From CAWJLS01 sp963843755 (lineage in GTDB: Bacteria; Acidobacteriota; Thermoanaerobaculia; Multivoradales; DATKCC01): a DNA stretch of 64,000 nt. The translations under genes and the position numbers were made by a program. The DNA lies in NCBI GenBank assembly GCA_963843755.1, contig CAWJLS010000002.1:248001-312000 (forward strand), read 5' to 3'. Under the pieces are notes generated by a model. It ran no database searches. It was not told the DNA's origin and saw nothing but the letters and a program-made list of their open reading frames with translations. Within the stretch, counting starts at the first letter, position 1, and every line of letters starts with the position of its first letter. This document shows positions 26,557 to 34,664 of this stretch, piece by piece.

Positions 26557-26648
26557 CGGACGATCTCCGGTTCATGTATGACGATGTCATACATCCTACC
26601 CCTCTGACTTCGGTGCCGCAAATCCAGGGGACCCGGCGGCCGAAGGAC

Positions 26649-26678
26649 TCAGGCGATCAAGCTGATCAGGCCCTTCAC
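26649..26678 (-). pseudogene. Nine-codon stub where a vapC gene should follow its antitoxin
   Basis: A GTG at 26678 overlaps the vapB stop (GTGA) exactly as a toxin start would. The frame reads VKGLISLIA and stops. VapC proteins of this type usually begin with a similar short lead into SLDTSFLIDL (as at 22594), so the rest appears deleted right after LISL. Short and therefore tentative. Confidence 0.35.
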
Positions 26679-26923
26679 CTGTTGACTCTCCACGGGTCCT
26701 CCGGTGGAGCGTCGGCGCCTGTGCCCTTGTCGAGCTGATCGAGGGCGGCCGGATCCAGAGTCGGTGCTCTTTCGAGGGCGCTCAACAGCTCGGCGGCCGT
26801 CTTGGGCGCGTCGTGCCAGTGGGCCCGCTTGATGACCTGTGAGAAGGACTCGTCAGGCGTGAGTCTCGCTCGGCGCAGTCGCTCGTAGGCCTCGAGGTCG
26901 ACAGTGATGGTCTTGGTCGCCAT
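26675..26923 (-). CDS. VapB-type antitoxin (orphan)
   Basis: 82 residues from ATG 26923. MATKTITVDLEAYERLRRAR is the DNA-binding start of the VapB/DUF217 group; the C-terminus (KTAAELLSALERAP and DAPPEDPW) is the toxin-binding tail. No toxin gene follows, only a nine-codon stub, so this antitoxin is orphaned. Its tail matches the C-terminal half of the chimeric antitoxin at 22591. Confidence 0.8.
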   Translation of the reverse strand: MATKTITVDLEAYERLRRARLTPDESFSQVIKRAHWHDAPKTAAELLSALERAPTLDPAALDQLDKGTGADAPPEDPWRVNR

Positions 26924-27285
26924 GGTCTGTGTGTACAGGTGCCGATCTGTGCGGTCACGTCCGGCACCGAGAGGACCATGACACTCCGCGTTCGGGAACA
27001 CTGCATTCAGGGCATCTCACCCCGTTTGCCGCCTCCGCAGGAGGACACCGGTGTCCAGCCGCGCCGTCACGGGAGGCGGCGGTGTGTTGACCTCGCTACG
27101 CGGCCGCACGAGGGCCCCGTCCCCTACGCACACGGGGAGAGCTCACCAGCTTCGACAGATCCGCTGTCGGGCTTTCACGTTGGCACTTGCTGTGCTTTTG
27201 TAGTCACCAGATCACTCACGTGGCTCGGATGGCACGCTTTGCGTCCCATGGCCAACCTGTACGGAGACGAACTCGAGATCTCAAG
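26924..27285. other. 362-bp region upstream of the TonB-like gene
   Basis: No gene is supported. It contains GCCGCCTCCGCAGGAGGAC at 27028-27046, repeated at 24789 in front of the left duplicate. The core CCTCC-GCA-GGAGG is self-complementary and could be a hairpin or a protein site. Confidence 0.5.
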
Positions 27286-28038
27286 ATGAATCGACTCGCC
27301 ATCGTCCTCGCAATGCTCCTCGCGGGCTCGGCCTCAGTCGCCGCCCAGGGCGAGCAGCCCGATCCACAGGCCGCCGACGGCGTCCGCTTCGCCGCCGTCC
27401 CCACCTATTTCCCCATCTGGGTCCAACGTCCCGATGGGGATGGTCTCTTCGTTGGGGAAGTCACCATCGATGTCGTCGCCGATTCCGAAGGCGCGGTCAA
27501 GGCGGCCACGGTCATCAGTGCACCAGACCTGGCGTTCATTCGTGGTCCTGCACGAGCGGCAGCCCTCGAGTGGCAGTTCGAGCCCACGCCAGGCTCCTGG
27601 TCACGCTCCTATCGACTCACCTTCTCGTTCGACGGGGAGAAGCTCTCGGACGCTCCTCGAGGTGTCCAGAGCGTCTACGAGAGCCCTCTCACACTCCACG
27701 TGGTCTACAACAGACCTTCTATCCGCCACCTCGATCGTTCTTCCTGGGGACCGGAAGCACCTCGCTGCCCCGTTCACGGCATCCCCATGGTCGTCGAGCT
27801 GCTCCCGATCCACTACGGAATGCCCAGAGGGACCTCGCCGAGCGATCCCGATTACGACATTCAGCTCAAGTACGGACGGGCCAGGGTCCGCCGGTTTCCA
27901 AACGCAGTGGACTCCGTTGGTGGGCCCTGCACACCCAGCTCCGAGACCGTCGCCGAGGTGCTGGTCTGCCCGGCATGCCGCGAGGCGAAGCGCAAGTGGC
28001 TGCGCGCCCATCCCGAGCTGCCGGCCAGGGACCGCTAG
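27286..28038 (+). CDS. Secreted protein with TonB C-terminal-like domain and a Cys-x2-Cys tail
   Basis: 250 residues. ATG 27286 starts a signal peptide (MNRLAIVLAMLLAGSASVAAQ). Residues 40-125 look like a TonB C-terminal domain (GLFVGEVTIDVVADSEGAV, ARAAALEWQFEPTPGSWSRS, YRLTFSFDGEKL). The rest is unusual for an energy transducer: RCPVHGIPMVVELLPIHYG and a C-terminal VCPACREAKRKWLRAH, with CxxC pairs that could bind metal. There is no N-terminal membrane anchor beyond the signal. The 3' third is duplicated at 24815. Function unknown. Confidence 0.7.
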   Translation: MNRLAIVLAMLLAGSASVAAQGEQPDPQAADGVRFAAVPTYFPIWVQRPDGDGLFVGEVTIDVVADSEGAVKAATVISAPDLAFIRGPARAAALEWQFEPTPGSWSRSYRLTFSFDGEKLSDAPRGVQSVYESPLTLHVVYNRPSIRHLDRSSWGPEAPRCPVHGIPMVVELLPIHYGMPRGTSPSDPDYDIQLKYGRARVRRFPNAVDSVGGPCTPSSETVAEVLVCPACREAKRKWLRAHPELPARDR

Positions 28039-28211
28039 CGACCGTTCGGGTTAGAGAGCCTCAGGTCGATCGCGCGCCGGTCCGCGACCGAGCCGATCAC
28101 GGCTTGCCGGTGCGCCGCCGCCACCAGCCGAGGATCTGGTCTTCGCCGAAGGGGCGGTCGTCGGCGGGGATGCGGAGGCTTTCGCGGACGGCTCCCCAGG
28201 TGCCGCGGTCG
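27871..28211. repeat. 341-bp duplication, right copy
   Basis: Counterpart of 24815-25155, same orientation and no indels. Here the TonB-like gene is complete and the DUF2238 gene is cut after its last 38 codons, the reverse of the left copy. Confidence 0.85.
28097..28211 (-). pseudogene. 3' fragment of a DUF2238 gene
   Basis: Reads DRGTWGAVRESLRIPADDRP and FGEDQILGWWRRRTGKP to the stop at 28097, nearly identical to the end of the complete gene at 25041. Upstream the homology ends at a run of eight G residues, a likely deletion junction. Confidence 0.75.
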
Positions 28212-28237
28212 GGGGGGGCCGGGTTGATGGTGGTGGG

Positions 28238-28291
28238 TCACTCCGAAGGGCGTTCCCGAGAGCCGAGGATCTCGAGGCCGTCGATCTCCCC
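28238..28291 (-). pseudogene. C-terminal tail of a vapC (PIN) gene
   Basis: On the minus strand the segment reads IDGLEILGSRERPSE then TGA (28240-28238), closely matching the C-terminal tail of the vapC remnant at 22480. Nothing upstream resembles the rest of a PIN gene. Confidence 0.5.
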
Positions 28292-28304
28292 GCATCGCCC
28301 TGGC

Positions 28305-28622
28305 TCAAGGCTCTCCGAGCACCGTCTTTCCGATGAAGAAGGCGAACTCGTCGAGGTCCGTGACGTTCGTATTACTCAGAATAACGATTGTCAGATCATC
28401 GTCCAGGTAGTGCACCAGCACGGCATTGGCGCCCATGATGCTTCCCGGTCGGAGGGCGAAGCGGCGCTTGCGGCCAGCGATCTCGGTGCTGTCGATCCAG
28501 AGACCGTAGCCATAGTCGTCGAGTCCCGGCGTGAGCATCCGCTCGAGGGTCGCGGGCCGGAGGAGCCGATGCTGAGGGAATTCCCTCGGACCTCTCGTTC
28601 CCCCCGAGTACTCAACCGACAC
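28305..28622 (-). pseudogene. C-terminal fragment of a class C beta-lactamase-like serine hydrolase
   Basis: About 105 residues: LLRPATLERMLTPG, DYGYGLWIDS, a degenerate HxG region (ALRPGSIMGANAVLVHY) and DDDLTIVILSNTN. This is the C-terminal part of beta-lactamase/D-alanyl-D-alanine carboxypeptidase-type enzymes. The SxxK and YxN motifs that hold the catalytic Ser, Lys and Tyr are absent because about 250 N-terminal residues are missing. It borders the duplication and vapC debris, so loss by rearrangement is likely. Confidence 0.65.
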
Positions 28623-28698
28623 TCCGAGCCGGAATCGATGCGATCGCCGCGAGCGCGGAGTGTCAGGACTGCCAACGCTCTACAAAGGGAGATCGAGA

Positions 28699-29313
28699 AT
28701 GAAGTCGAAGATCCTGACGTCGATGGCTCTGCTGACCGCGGTATGCCTCTTGGTGCCGGCCGGCGCACTCGCCCAGAACCTCCTACAGAATTCGGATTTC
28801 AGTCTGGAGAACAGCCAGGGGCCGAGCTCTTCTCACACTGCGAATCAAACGACGGCGAGTGGTGGCCAGTCGGGCGCCGAGTACTGGACGACCTGGGCCC
28901 CCCCTGGCGGCACCGTGTCGACCTACTCGATGCCTTCGTTCTTTCCTGGCACCAGCGGCAAGATGCTGGCCGTCGAGACCGACAGCGCCGGCGGTATCGT
29001 GCAGGCGTTCCTTCCTCCTCACGAGGGGCCCGACGAAGCGACGGGTTGCGTCTGGGTCTACCTGGAGACCGGGGCGGCGATCGGCGTCGGAATCGGTGAC
29101 AGCGGTAACACGCACACCAGCGTGATCCTGACCGAGCAGGGCAAGTGGGAGCGGATCAGCCTGAGCAACGGCATCTCGCCGGCCAACGAGATCACCATCT
29201 ACACGGCCGCGACGGGCGCCTCCTTCTATGTGGCCTACGCGGGCGTCTTCCCCGGCCCCCCCTGGGAGCAGGACGGGTGCTGTTCGCCTGCGGAGCTCAG
29301 CGCGGTCTACTGA
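28699..29313 (+). CDS. Secreted beta-sandwich protein (carbohydrate-binding-like)
   Basis: 204 residues from ATG 28699 (GGGAG upstream), with signal peptide MKSKILTSMALLTAVCLLVPAGALA. The mature part begins NLLQNSDFSLENS, typical of secreted jelly-roll/CBM-like modules ('NxxFE'), and continues with strands GKMLAVETDSAGGIVQAF, GCVWVYLETGAAIGVGIGDS and ASFYVAYAGVFPGP. It is likely an extracellular binding protein; the ligand is unknown. The end overlaps the permease pseudogene on the other strand. Confidence 0.65.
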   Translation: MKSKILTSMALLTAVCLLVPAGALAQNLLQNSDFSLENSQGPSSSHTANQTTASGGQSGAEYWTTWAPPGGTVSTYSMPSFFPGTSGKMLAVETDSAGGIVQAFLPPHEGPDEATGCVWVYLETGAAIGVGIGDSGNTHTSVILTEQGKWERISLSNGISPANEITIYTAATGASFYVAYAGVFPGPPWEQDGCCSPAELSAVY

Positions 29314-30047
29314 GCGCCGACGTCGCGGACGAAAGCGCCCAACCGAGCTGCCGCCCGGTGCCGATCCAGCCGCAGGTCAGGCCGGTGACCAGCGCGACCA
29401 GGAGGGTGAAGCCGAGCACGCGTCCGTCCGGGGACAGGTCCAGCGACACCGGCACGTCCGCCGGCAGGGGCAGGTGCTCGAGGGCATCGGTCGCGAGCAC
29501 GGCGAGCGCCGTGCCGCCGGCCGCTCGTGAACGCCCGGTACTCCTCCGGCTCGCCCGCGTCCGCGGCGTGGACGGCGGTGAGCGTGGCGAGCTCCCGGCT
29601 GGCCTGCTCGACGCTCACGCCGTCGCGGAGCCGGCCGAAGACCCGCAGCCAGGCCTGGGAGTCGTCGCCCAGGTCCCGCCGCGGCCGCAGCGCGGGCTGC
29701 ATCGTCATCGGCGCCCACGCATCCGTGCGGAGCGGCGTGAAGGCCCCGCGGAACCCCTTGGGCGCCACGCCGATGAGGGTGAACGGGTGGCCGTTGACCT
29801 GGACAGTGCGGCCGACCGCCGACGGGTCCGCGCACAGGCGGGTGCGCTCGATCGACGCCAGGCGGTCCAGGGCCGTGGCTCCGGGCAACGGCTGGAAGAG
29901 GACGGCGTTCATGGCGCTGAAGATCGTCGTCACCGCGACGGTCCCGAGAGCGATGGCGAGCACGGCGACCGCGGTGAACAACGGGCTCTTGCGGAGCATC
30001 CGGCCGGCGAAGCGGAGATCGCTGACGAGGGTCTCGAGTCTGTGCAT
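29297..30047 (-). pseudogene. Degenerate ABC permease (MacB/ADOP-type)
   Basis: From ATG 30047 the frame encodes LVSDLRFAGRMLRKSPLFTA, the first membrane helix AVAVLAIALGTVAVTTIFS and MNAVLFQPLPG, the start of an ADOP/MacB permease. About 100 residues of the periplasmic domain are then missing (LASIERTRLCADPSAVGRTV joins distant parts). The frame fails near 29525 and continues in another frame with LPLPADVPVSLDLSPDGRVL and GFTLLVALVTGLTCGW. The second permease half is lost. An intact relative is at 50313. Confidence 0.75.
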
Positions 30048-30108
30048 GGGGGGATCTTCGGAAGGGCGCCGCCTGGGTTTTCGTGAGGAGTCGAGACCTT
30101 TCCGCCGG

Positions 30109-33100
30109 TCAGTGCTCGCGCGGCCAGGACTTGTCCGGGAACGGCGGTTGCGGCGGCGGGGGGACAGGCTCTTCGGCGATCTCTTGCTGGAGCAGCTCGA
30201 TGGCCGCTTCGAGCTGGGGGTCTTGCCCTTCGAAGGTCGCGTGCGGGGGGTTGTCGACCACGATGTCGGGGTCGACGCCGTGCCCTTCGATCAGCCAGTC
30301 GCCCTCGGGACCGTAGACTCCGAACTCGGCGGCCGTGGCGACACCGCCGTCCTTCAGGTAGTTGCTCGAAGTGAGCCAGATCTCGCCTCCCCAGGTGCGG
30401 GTGCCGAGAACCTTCCCCAGGCCGAGGCGCCTGAAGCCCTCGGTGAAGGCCTCGCCGTCCGAGGCGGTCCAGGCGTCGCACAGAACGACCATGTGGCCGC
30501 GGAAGCCGTACTGCATGTTCCACTGCGGGCTCTTGCCCACCGGTTGGGACCAGTACATCCACACCTTGCGCAGCAGGGCCGAGAGGATCCAGCTATCGAT
30601 GTTGCCGCCCCGGTTGTGGCGCACGTCGACGATCAGGCCCTTGCGGTTGAACGCCGGGAAGTAGCCTTGAGCCCACTCGCTGAAGTTGCCTCCGCCCATG
30701 GCCCGGAGGTGGACGTAGCCGAGATCTCCCTGGCTCGCCTCCTCGACCTGGCGGCGGCGGCTCTGCTCCCACTCCGTGTAGCGCAGGTCGGCGGCCCGGT
30801 CGCTGTGAGATCGGCGTGGCGATGACGTCCTTCTCACCGCCGCCGGCTTGCCGGACGTGGAGCAGGACCTGGCGTCCGGCCTGGTTGCGCAGCAGGGCGC
30901 CGACCGCCGGCGCTGCCAGGGTGGGCCGACCGTTGATCAGGGTGATGACGTCCCCTTCGTGGACGTCCACCGCGGGCTGGGTGAGGGGGCTCCCGTCGCC
31001 GGGATGGTCGGGATCTCCCTGGAAGACGTGCTCCACACGCCAGCCGCCGGCCTCCCGGTCGAGGGCGAACCGGGCACCCAACGAGCCCACGGCGACCTCG
31101 TCCGGCCCGTGGCGCATCTCCCCTCCGCGCACGAAGGTGTGGAGAGCCGAGAGCTCCGAGACCATCTGTGCCACCAGGTCCGAGAGCTCGGCGCGCGAGG
31201 TGACCCGGGCGACCAGCGGCTCGTACTTCTCCCGCATCGCCGGCCAGTCGACCCCGTGCATGTGGCGGTCGTAGAAGTAGTCGCGCTCCAGGCGCCAGGC
31301 GTCGGTGAACATCTGCTGCCACTCCTCGCGGGGCTCGAGGGTGAGCTTCCAGCCGGAGAGGTCGAGCGCGGACTTGCCGAGATCCGCCTGGCCGGGATCG
31401 GTTCCGTCGGCGCCAGCCGGGCCCGCCGCCGCTCTCCTGCGGCTCGGCGTCGAGGACGAAGAGCTTCTTCTCGCGCCGAACCAGGAGCGCCGTGCCGTCG
31501 CCCGACAGCTCGAAGTCTTCGACCTTGGGGACGACGGTGTGCACCGCGCGGTCGCGGTTCTTGATCGGCAGCGCTTCGAGGTCCCAGGTCTCGTCGCCGG
31601 CGCTCTGCGAGAGGAAGTAGAGCGCCTTGCCGGCCACCGCCAACCCGCGGTAGTTGCCGGGATCCATCGGGACCTTCTGCAGCCGGCCGTCGAGACCGTC
31701 GAGGACGACCTCGACCTCCGGCGGCGGCGGGGCGTGCTTTGGGGCGGCACCCTGGCCGCCCTGGCCGCCCTGATCGGCGGTACCGTCCTTCTTCTCGCCC
31801 GCCTGCTCGCTCTTCTCGGTCTGATCGGTCTGCTCGGAAGGGGGGTGGAGCTCGTCGTCGGGTGCGAACGGGGAGCGCTCGCCGGGGGCCAGCGCCAGGG
31901 CGAAGATCTCGCTCTTCTTGTCGAGGAACGGCGCGGGAGCGTACGGACCCCACGGGCCCGGCACCACCGACTCGAGGTGGCGGTCGGAGAGCAGGTAGAG
32001 CCACTTGCCGTCCGGGCTCCACGCCGGGCTGTAGCTGTCGAAGCGGTCGGTGGTCACCAGCGTCGACTGGCCGGTCGTCACGCTGTAGAGCTTGATCTGG
32101 CTGAAGAAGTTGCCGGCGGTGGCGACGTAGGCCAGCCACTTGCCGTCGGGCGACCAGGCGAGGTCGGTGAACCGGTCGATCTCGTTGAAGTCGATCTGCC
32201 GGTTCCGTCCGGTCTCGGTGTCGTAGAGGAACAGGCGCTGGCCCTTGTCGTCGTGGGCGAGGTAGCGGCCATCCGGCGAGGGGACGGCCTCCCAGCGCAG
32301 GATGTCGCCATCGCTGGTCAGTTGCGCGGGGTCCCCCACGCCGTTGGCGGGGAGGCGCCAGAGCTCCACCTCCCCCGACTCGTCGGAGAGGACGACCAGT
32401 GCCTTGCCGTCGGGCAGGAAGCGGGCGTTTCTGTAGCGCACGCCGGGCCGCCGGCCGGCCTCGGTCAGGCGTCCCTGGTGCCGCGGCACGACGAAGACCT
32501 GGCCGCGGGCGGTGAGCGCCACCCGTTGGCCGTCGGCCGAGAGGTGCGCCGCGGTCAGGTACTCCAGGGGCTCGTCCACCCAGTGCTCCCGGGTCTGGTC
32601 GAGGTCGGAGCGGAGCGTGACGGGGATCTTCCGGTCCGACCCCGTGGCGGGGTCGTAGAGCCAGAGGTCGGCGCCGAACTGGTAGACGACCCGCCCGGCA
32701 TCGAGGGAGGGATCATGGACGTCCCAGCCCTGATGGTGGGTGAGCTGCCGGAGATCGTCGCCGTCCGGGGCTCATGGACCACAGGTTCAGGGTCCCGTCG
32801 CGGTCGGAGACGAAGTAGATCCGGCCCTGCCACCACATGGGGTGGCGGCTGGTGCCCGGGAAGTCGGAGGTCAGCGGCGTTGCTTCCGCAGCGCCGCGGG
32901 GGAACTTCCAGATCGACTGCGCCGTGCCGCCCTGGTAGCGCTTGGTGTGGCTGGACTGCGCCGAGTAGCGGGTGAAGAACAGGGTCGTCCCCGAATCGTC
33001 GTAGCTGCCGTCGGCGGCGTCGAAGAGCGGCACGAAGTCGGGCTGTGTCGCGGTGCCGGAGAGGTTCAGCCGTGCCAGCTCGACGCCGGGCAGGGTGCTG

Positions 33101-33510
33101 TGCGCCGCGGTGGTGTAGAGCAGTTGGCCGTCGGGAGTCCAGCCGGTGGTGCGCAGGCCGCGGGAGCTCCCCCAGGTGCGGCGGGTGGGCAGGCCGCCGC
33201 CGACGGGCATGGTGTAGACCTCGCGGGGCCCTTCGTAGGTGGCGGTGAAGGCGACGGTCGTGCCGTCCGGCGAGATCACCGGGTCCTCCTCCTCGCCGGG
33301 GTGGGAGGTCAGCCGGACCGCCTCGCCGCCTGCGACCGGCACCTGCCACAGGTCGCCCTCGGCGACGAACACCACGGTGTCGCCGTGGAGAGCCGGCTGG
33401 CGGTAGTAGCCGACGGGGGCCTCGGCCGGTGTCGCGTGGGAGGCCGGAGGGATCGCCAGGAGCGTGAGGACGCAGAGAGAGAAGACCGTCACCCGAGAGT
33501 TGAGCCGCAT
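30109..33510 (-). pseudogene. Tricorn protease (S41) gene with three frame breaks
   Basis: Four consecutive frames together make about 1130 residues, the size of Tricorn homologues. The first has a signal peptide (VTVFSLCVLTLLAIPPASHA) and six-bladed propeller strands (EGDLWQVPVAGGEAVRLTSH). A break near 32772 leads to the second propeller (DGDDLRQLTH to LFVLDAEPQ), one near 31425 to the C1 and PDZ domains (EEWQQMFTDAWRLERDYFYD), and one near 30830 to the catalytic C2 domain. That contains GLIVDVRHNRGGNID and TASDGEAFTEGF, where the Ser is the expected nucleophile. Breaks at 32772 and 31425 fall in short G/C runs and are single-base insertions. Either the gene is decaying or the sequence has errors. 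Confidence 0.8.
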
Positions 33511-33568
33511 GGTGCCTCCGGTACGAAGAGTAGGGCCGATGGTAACCCTTTGCGCACGAGGGCCGGGC

Positions 33569-34663
33569 TCAGTCTCTCGGCACGCCGGTGTGCCGGACCA
33601 CCCGGCCGTCCTCCTCGTGGGTCACGACGCCCCAGATCTCCTTGGTCTGGAGACCGATCGCCTTGGGGCAGCGGATGCCGGGGAGCACCTGGACGTCGTA
33701 GAGCTCCCGGACGCCGCCGAGCTCGAGCCAGTGGGCGAGGCTGCCTTCGGCGAGCTCCACCACGGCCAGCCCGCACTTCGCTTCGGTGCCCTTGCTCAGG
33801 AGGCGCTCGTCGAGCTCGAGGCCGGAGAAGGTCCGTTCCTCCCGGCACTGGGACATGCCGACCACGGCGAAGCCGCGATGGAAGGCGAGGCCGCGGAGGT
33901 AGCCGGGGCAGAAGCAGACGGGCTCGAACCGGCCGTCGTCGAGGCCGATCACGCCCAGCTCCCCCGTGCCGGACTGGAGCACCCAGAGCTTGCCGTCGTG
34001 GAGCCGCGGGGAGTGGGGCATGGAGAGGCCGGAGGAGACCGTCTCGCCGCTCTCGACGTCGATCACCACGCCGCCGTTCCGCCGGTGGTCGCGCCACCCG
34101 GCCGCCACGTCGGTGCGGGCGACGGCGGTGACGAACCGGGGCTTGCCGTCCTCCATCGCCAGGCCGTTCAGGTGGCAGCGGTCCTCCGGCGCCAGCTTGC
34201 TGATGAAGGGCGGCTTCCAGAGCGGCCGGAAGCTGTGGGTCTCGTCCACCGTCGCCAGGCAGGAGAAGAGGCTGTTGACGAAGATCGGCCGCCCCGCGGG
34301 GTCGAACCCGATGTCGTGGACGTCGAGGTCCCCGGTGGTCCAGGAGCGGTGCGGCTTGTAGATCCGGTCGTAGGGTCCGTCGGTCTCGCCGGGGCGCAGC
34401 ACGTTCTCGAGCTGCCAGAGCTGGAACCGCGTCGCCAGGTAGAGCCGCTCCGGCGAGGCGGCGAGCCCCATGGCCCGCTCGAACACCCGCTGGAAGACCG
34501 ACAGGCGGCCGGGCTGCTTGAGCCCGAGCAGGAAGAGCCGGTTGCCGTGGTACGTGGTGACGGCCAGGCCGGCTTCGACGCCTTCCAGCCAGTCGGCGAA
34601 GTGGCGGGAGCCGGTGACCTCGAGGCCGGGGCCGCGGGCGGGCGTTGCGGAGGCTTCGTCCAT
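33569..34663 (-). CDS. TIGR03032 family protein
   Basis: 364 residues, no signal peptide. The family features are visible: GSRHFADWLEGVEAGLAVTT, YHGNRLFLLG, YLATRFQLWQLEN, DVHDIGFDPAGRPIFVNSLF, CHLNGLAMEDGKPRFVTAV and a final GIRCPKAIGLQTKEIWGVVT. It is a predicted beta-propeller of unknown function, often near TPR/OGT and sulfotransferase-like genes, in line with the neighbours here. ATG 34663 is one base past the stop of the upstream VCBS gene, indicating cotranscription. Confidence 0.85.
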   Translation of the reverse strand: MDEASATPARGPGLEVTGSRHFADWLEGVEAGLAVTTYHGNRLFLLGLKQPGRLSVFQRVFERAMGLAASPERLYLATRFQLWQLENVLRPGETDGPYDRIYKPHRSWTTGDLDVHDIGFDPAGRPIFVNSLFSCLATVDETHSFRPLWKPPFISKLAPEDRCHLNGLAMEDGKPRFVTAVARTDVAAGWRDHRRNGGVVIDVESGETVSSGLSMPHSPRLHDGKLWVLQSGTGELGVIGLDDGRFEPVCFCPGYLRGLAFHRGFAVVGMSQCREERTFSGLELDERLLSKGTEAKCGLAVVELAEGSLAHWLELGGVRELYDVQVLPGIRCPKAIGLQTKEIWGVVTHEEDGRVVRHTGVPRD

Positions 34664-34664
34664 C

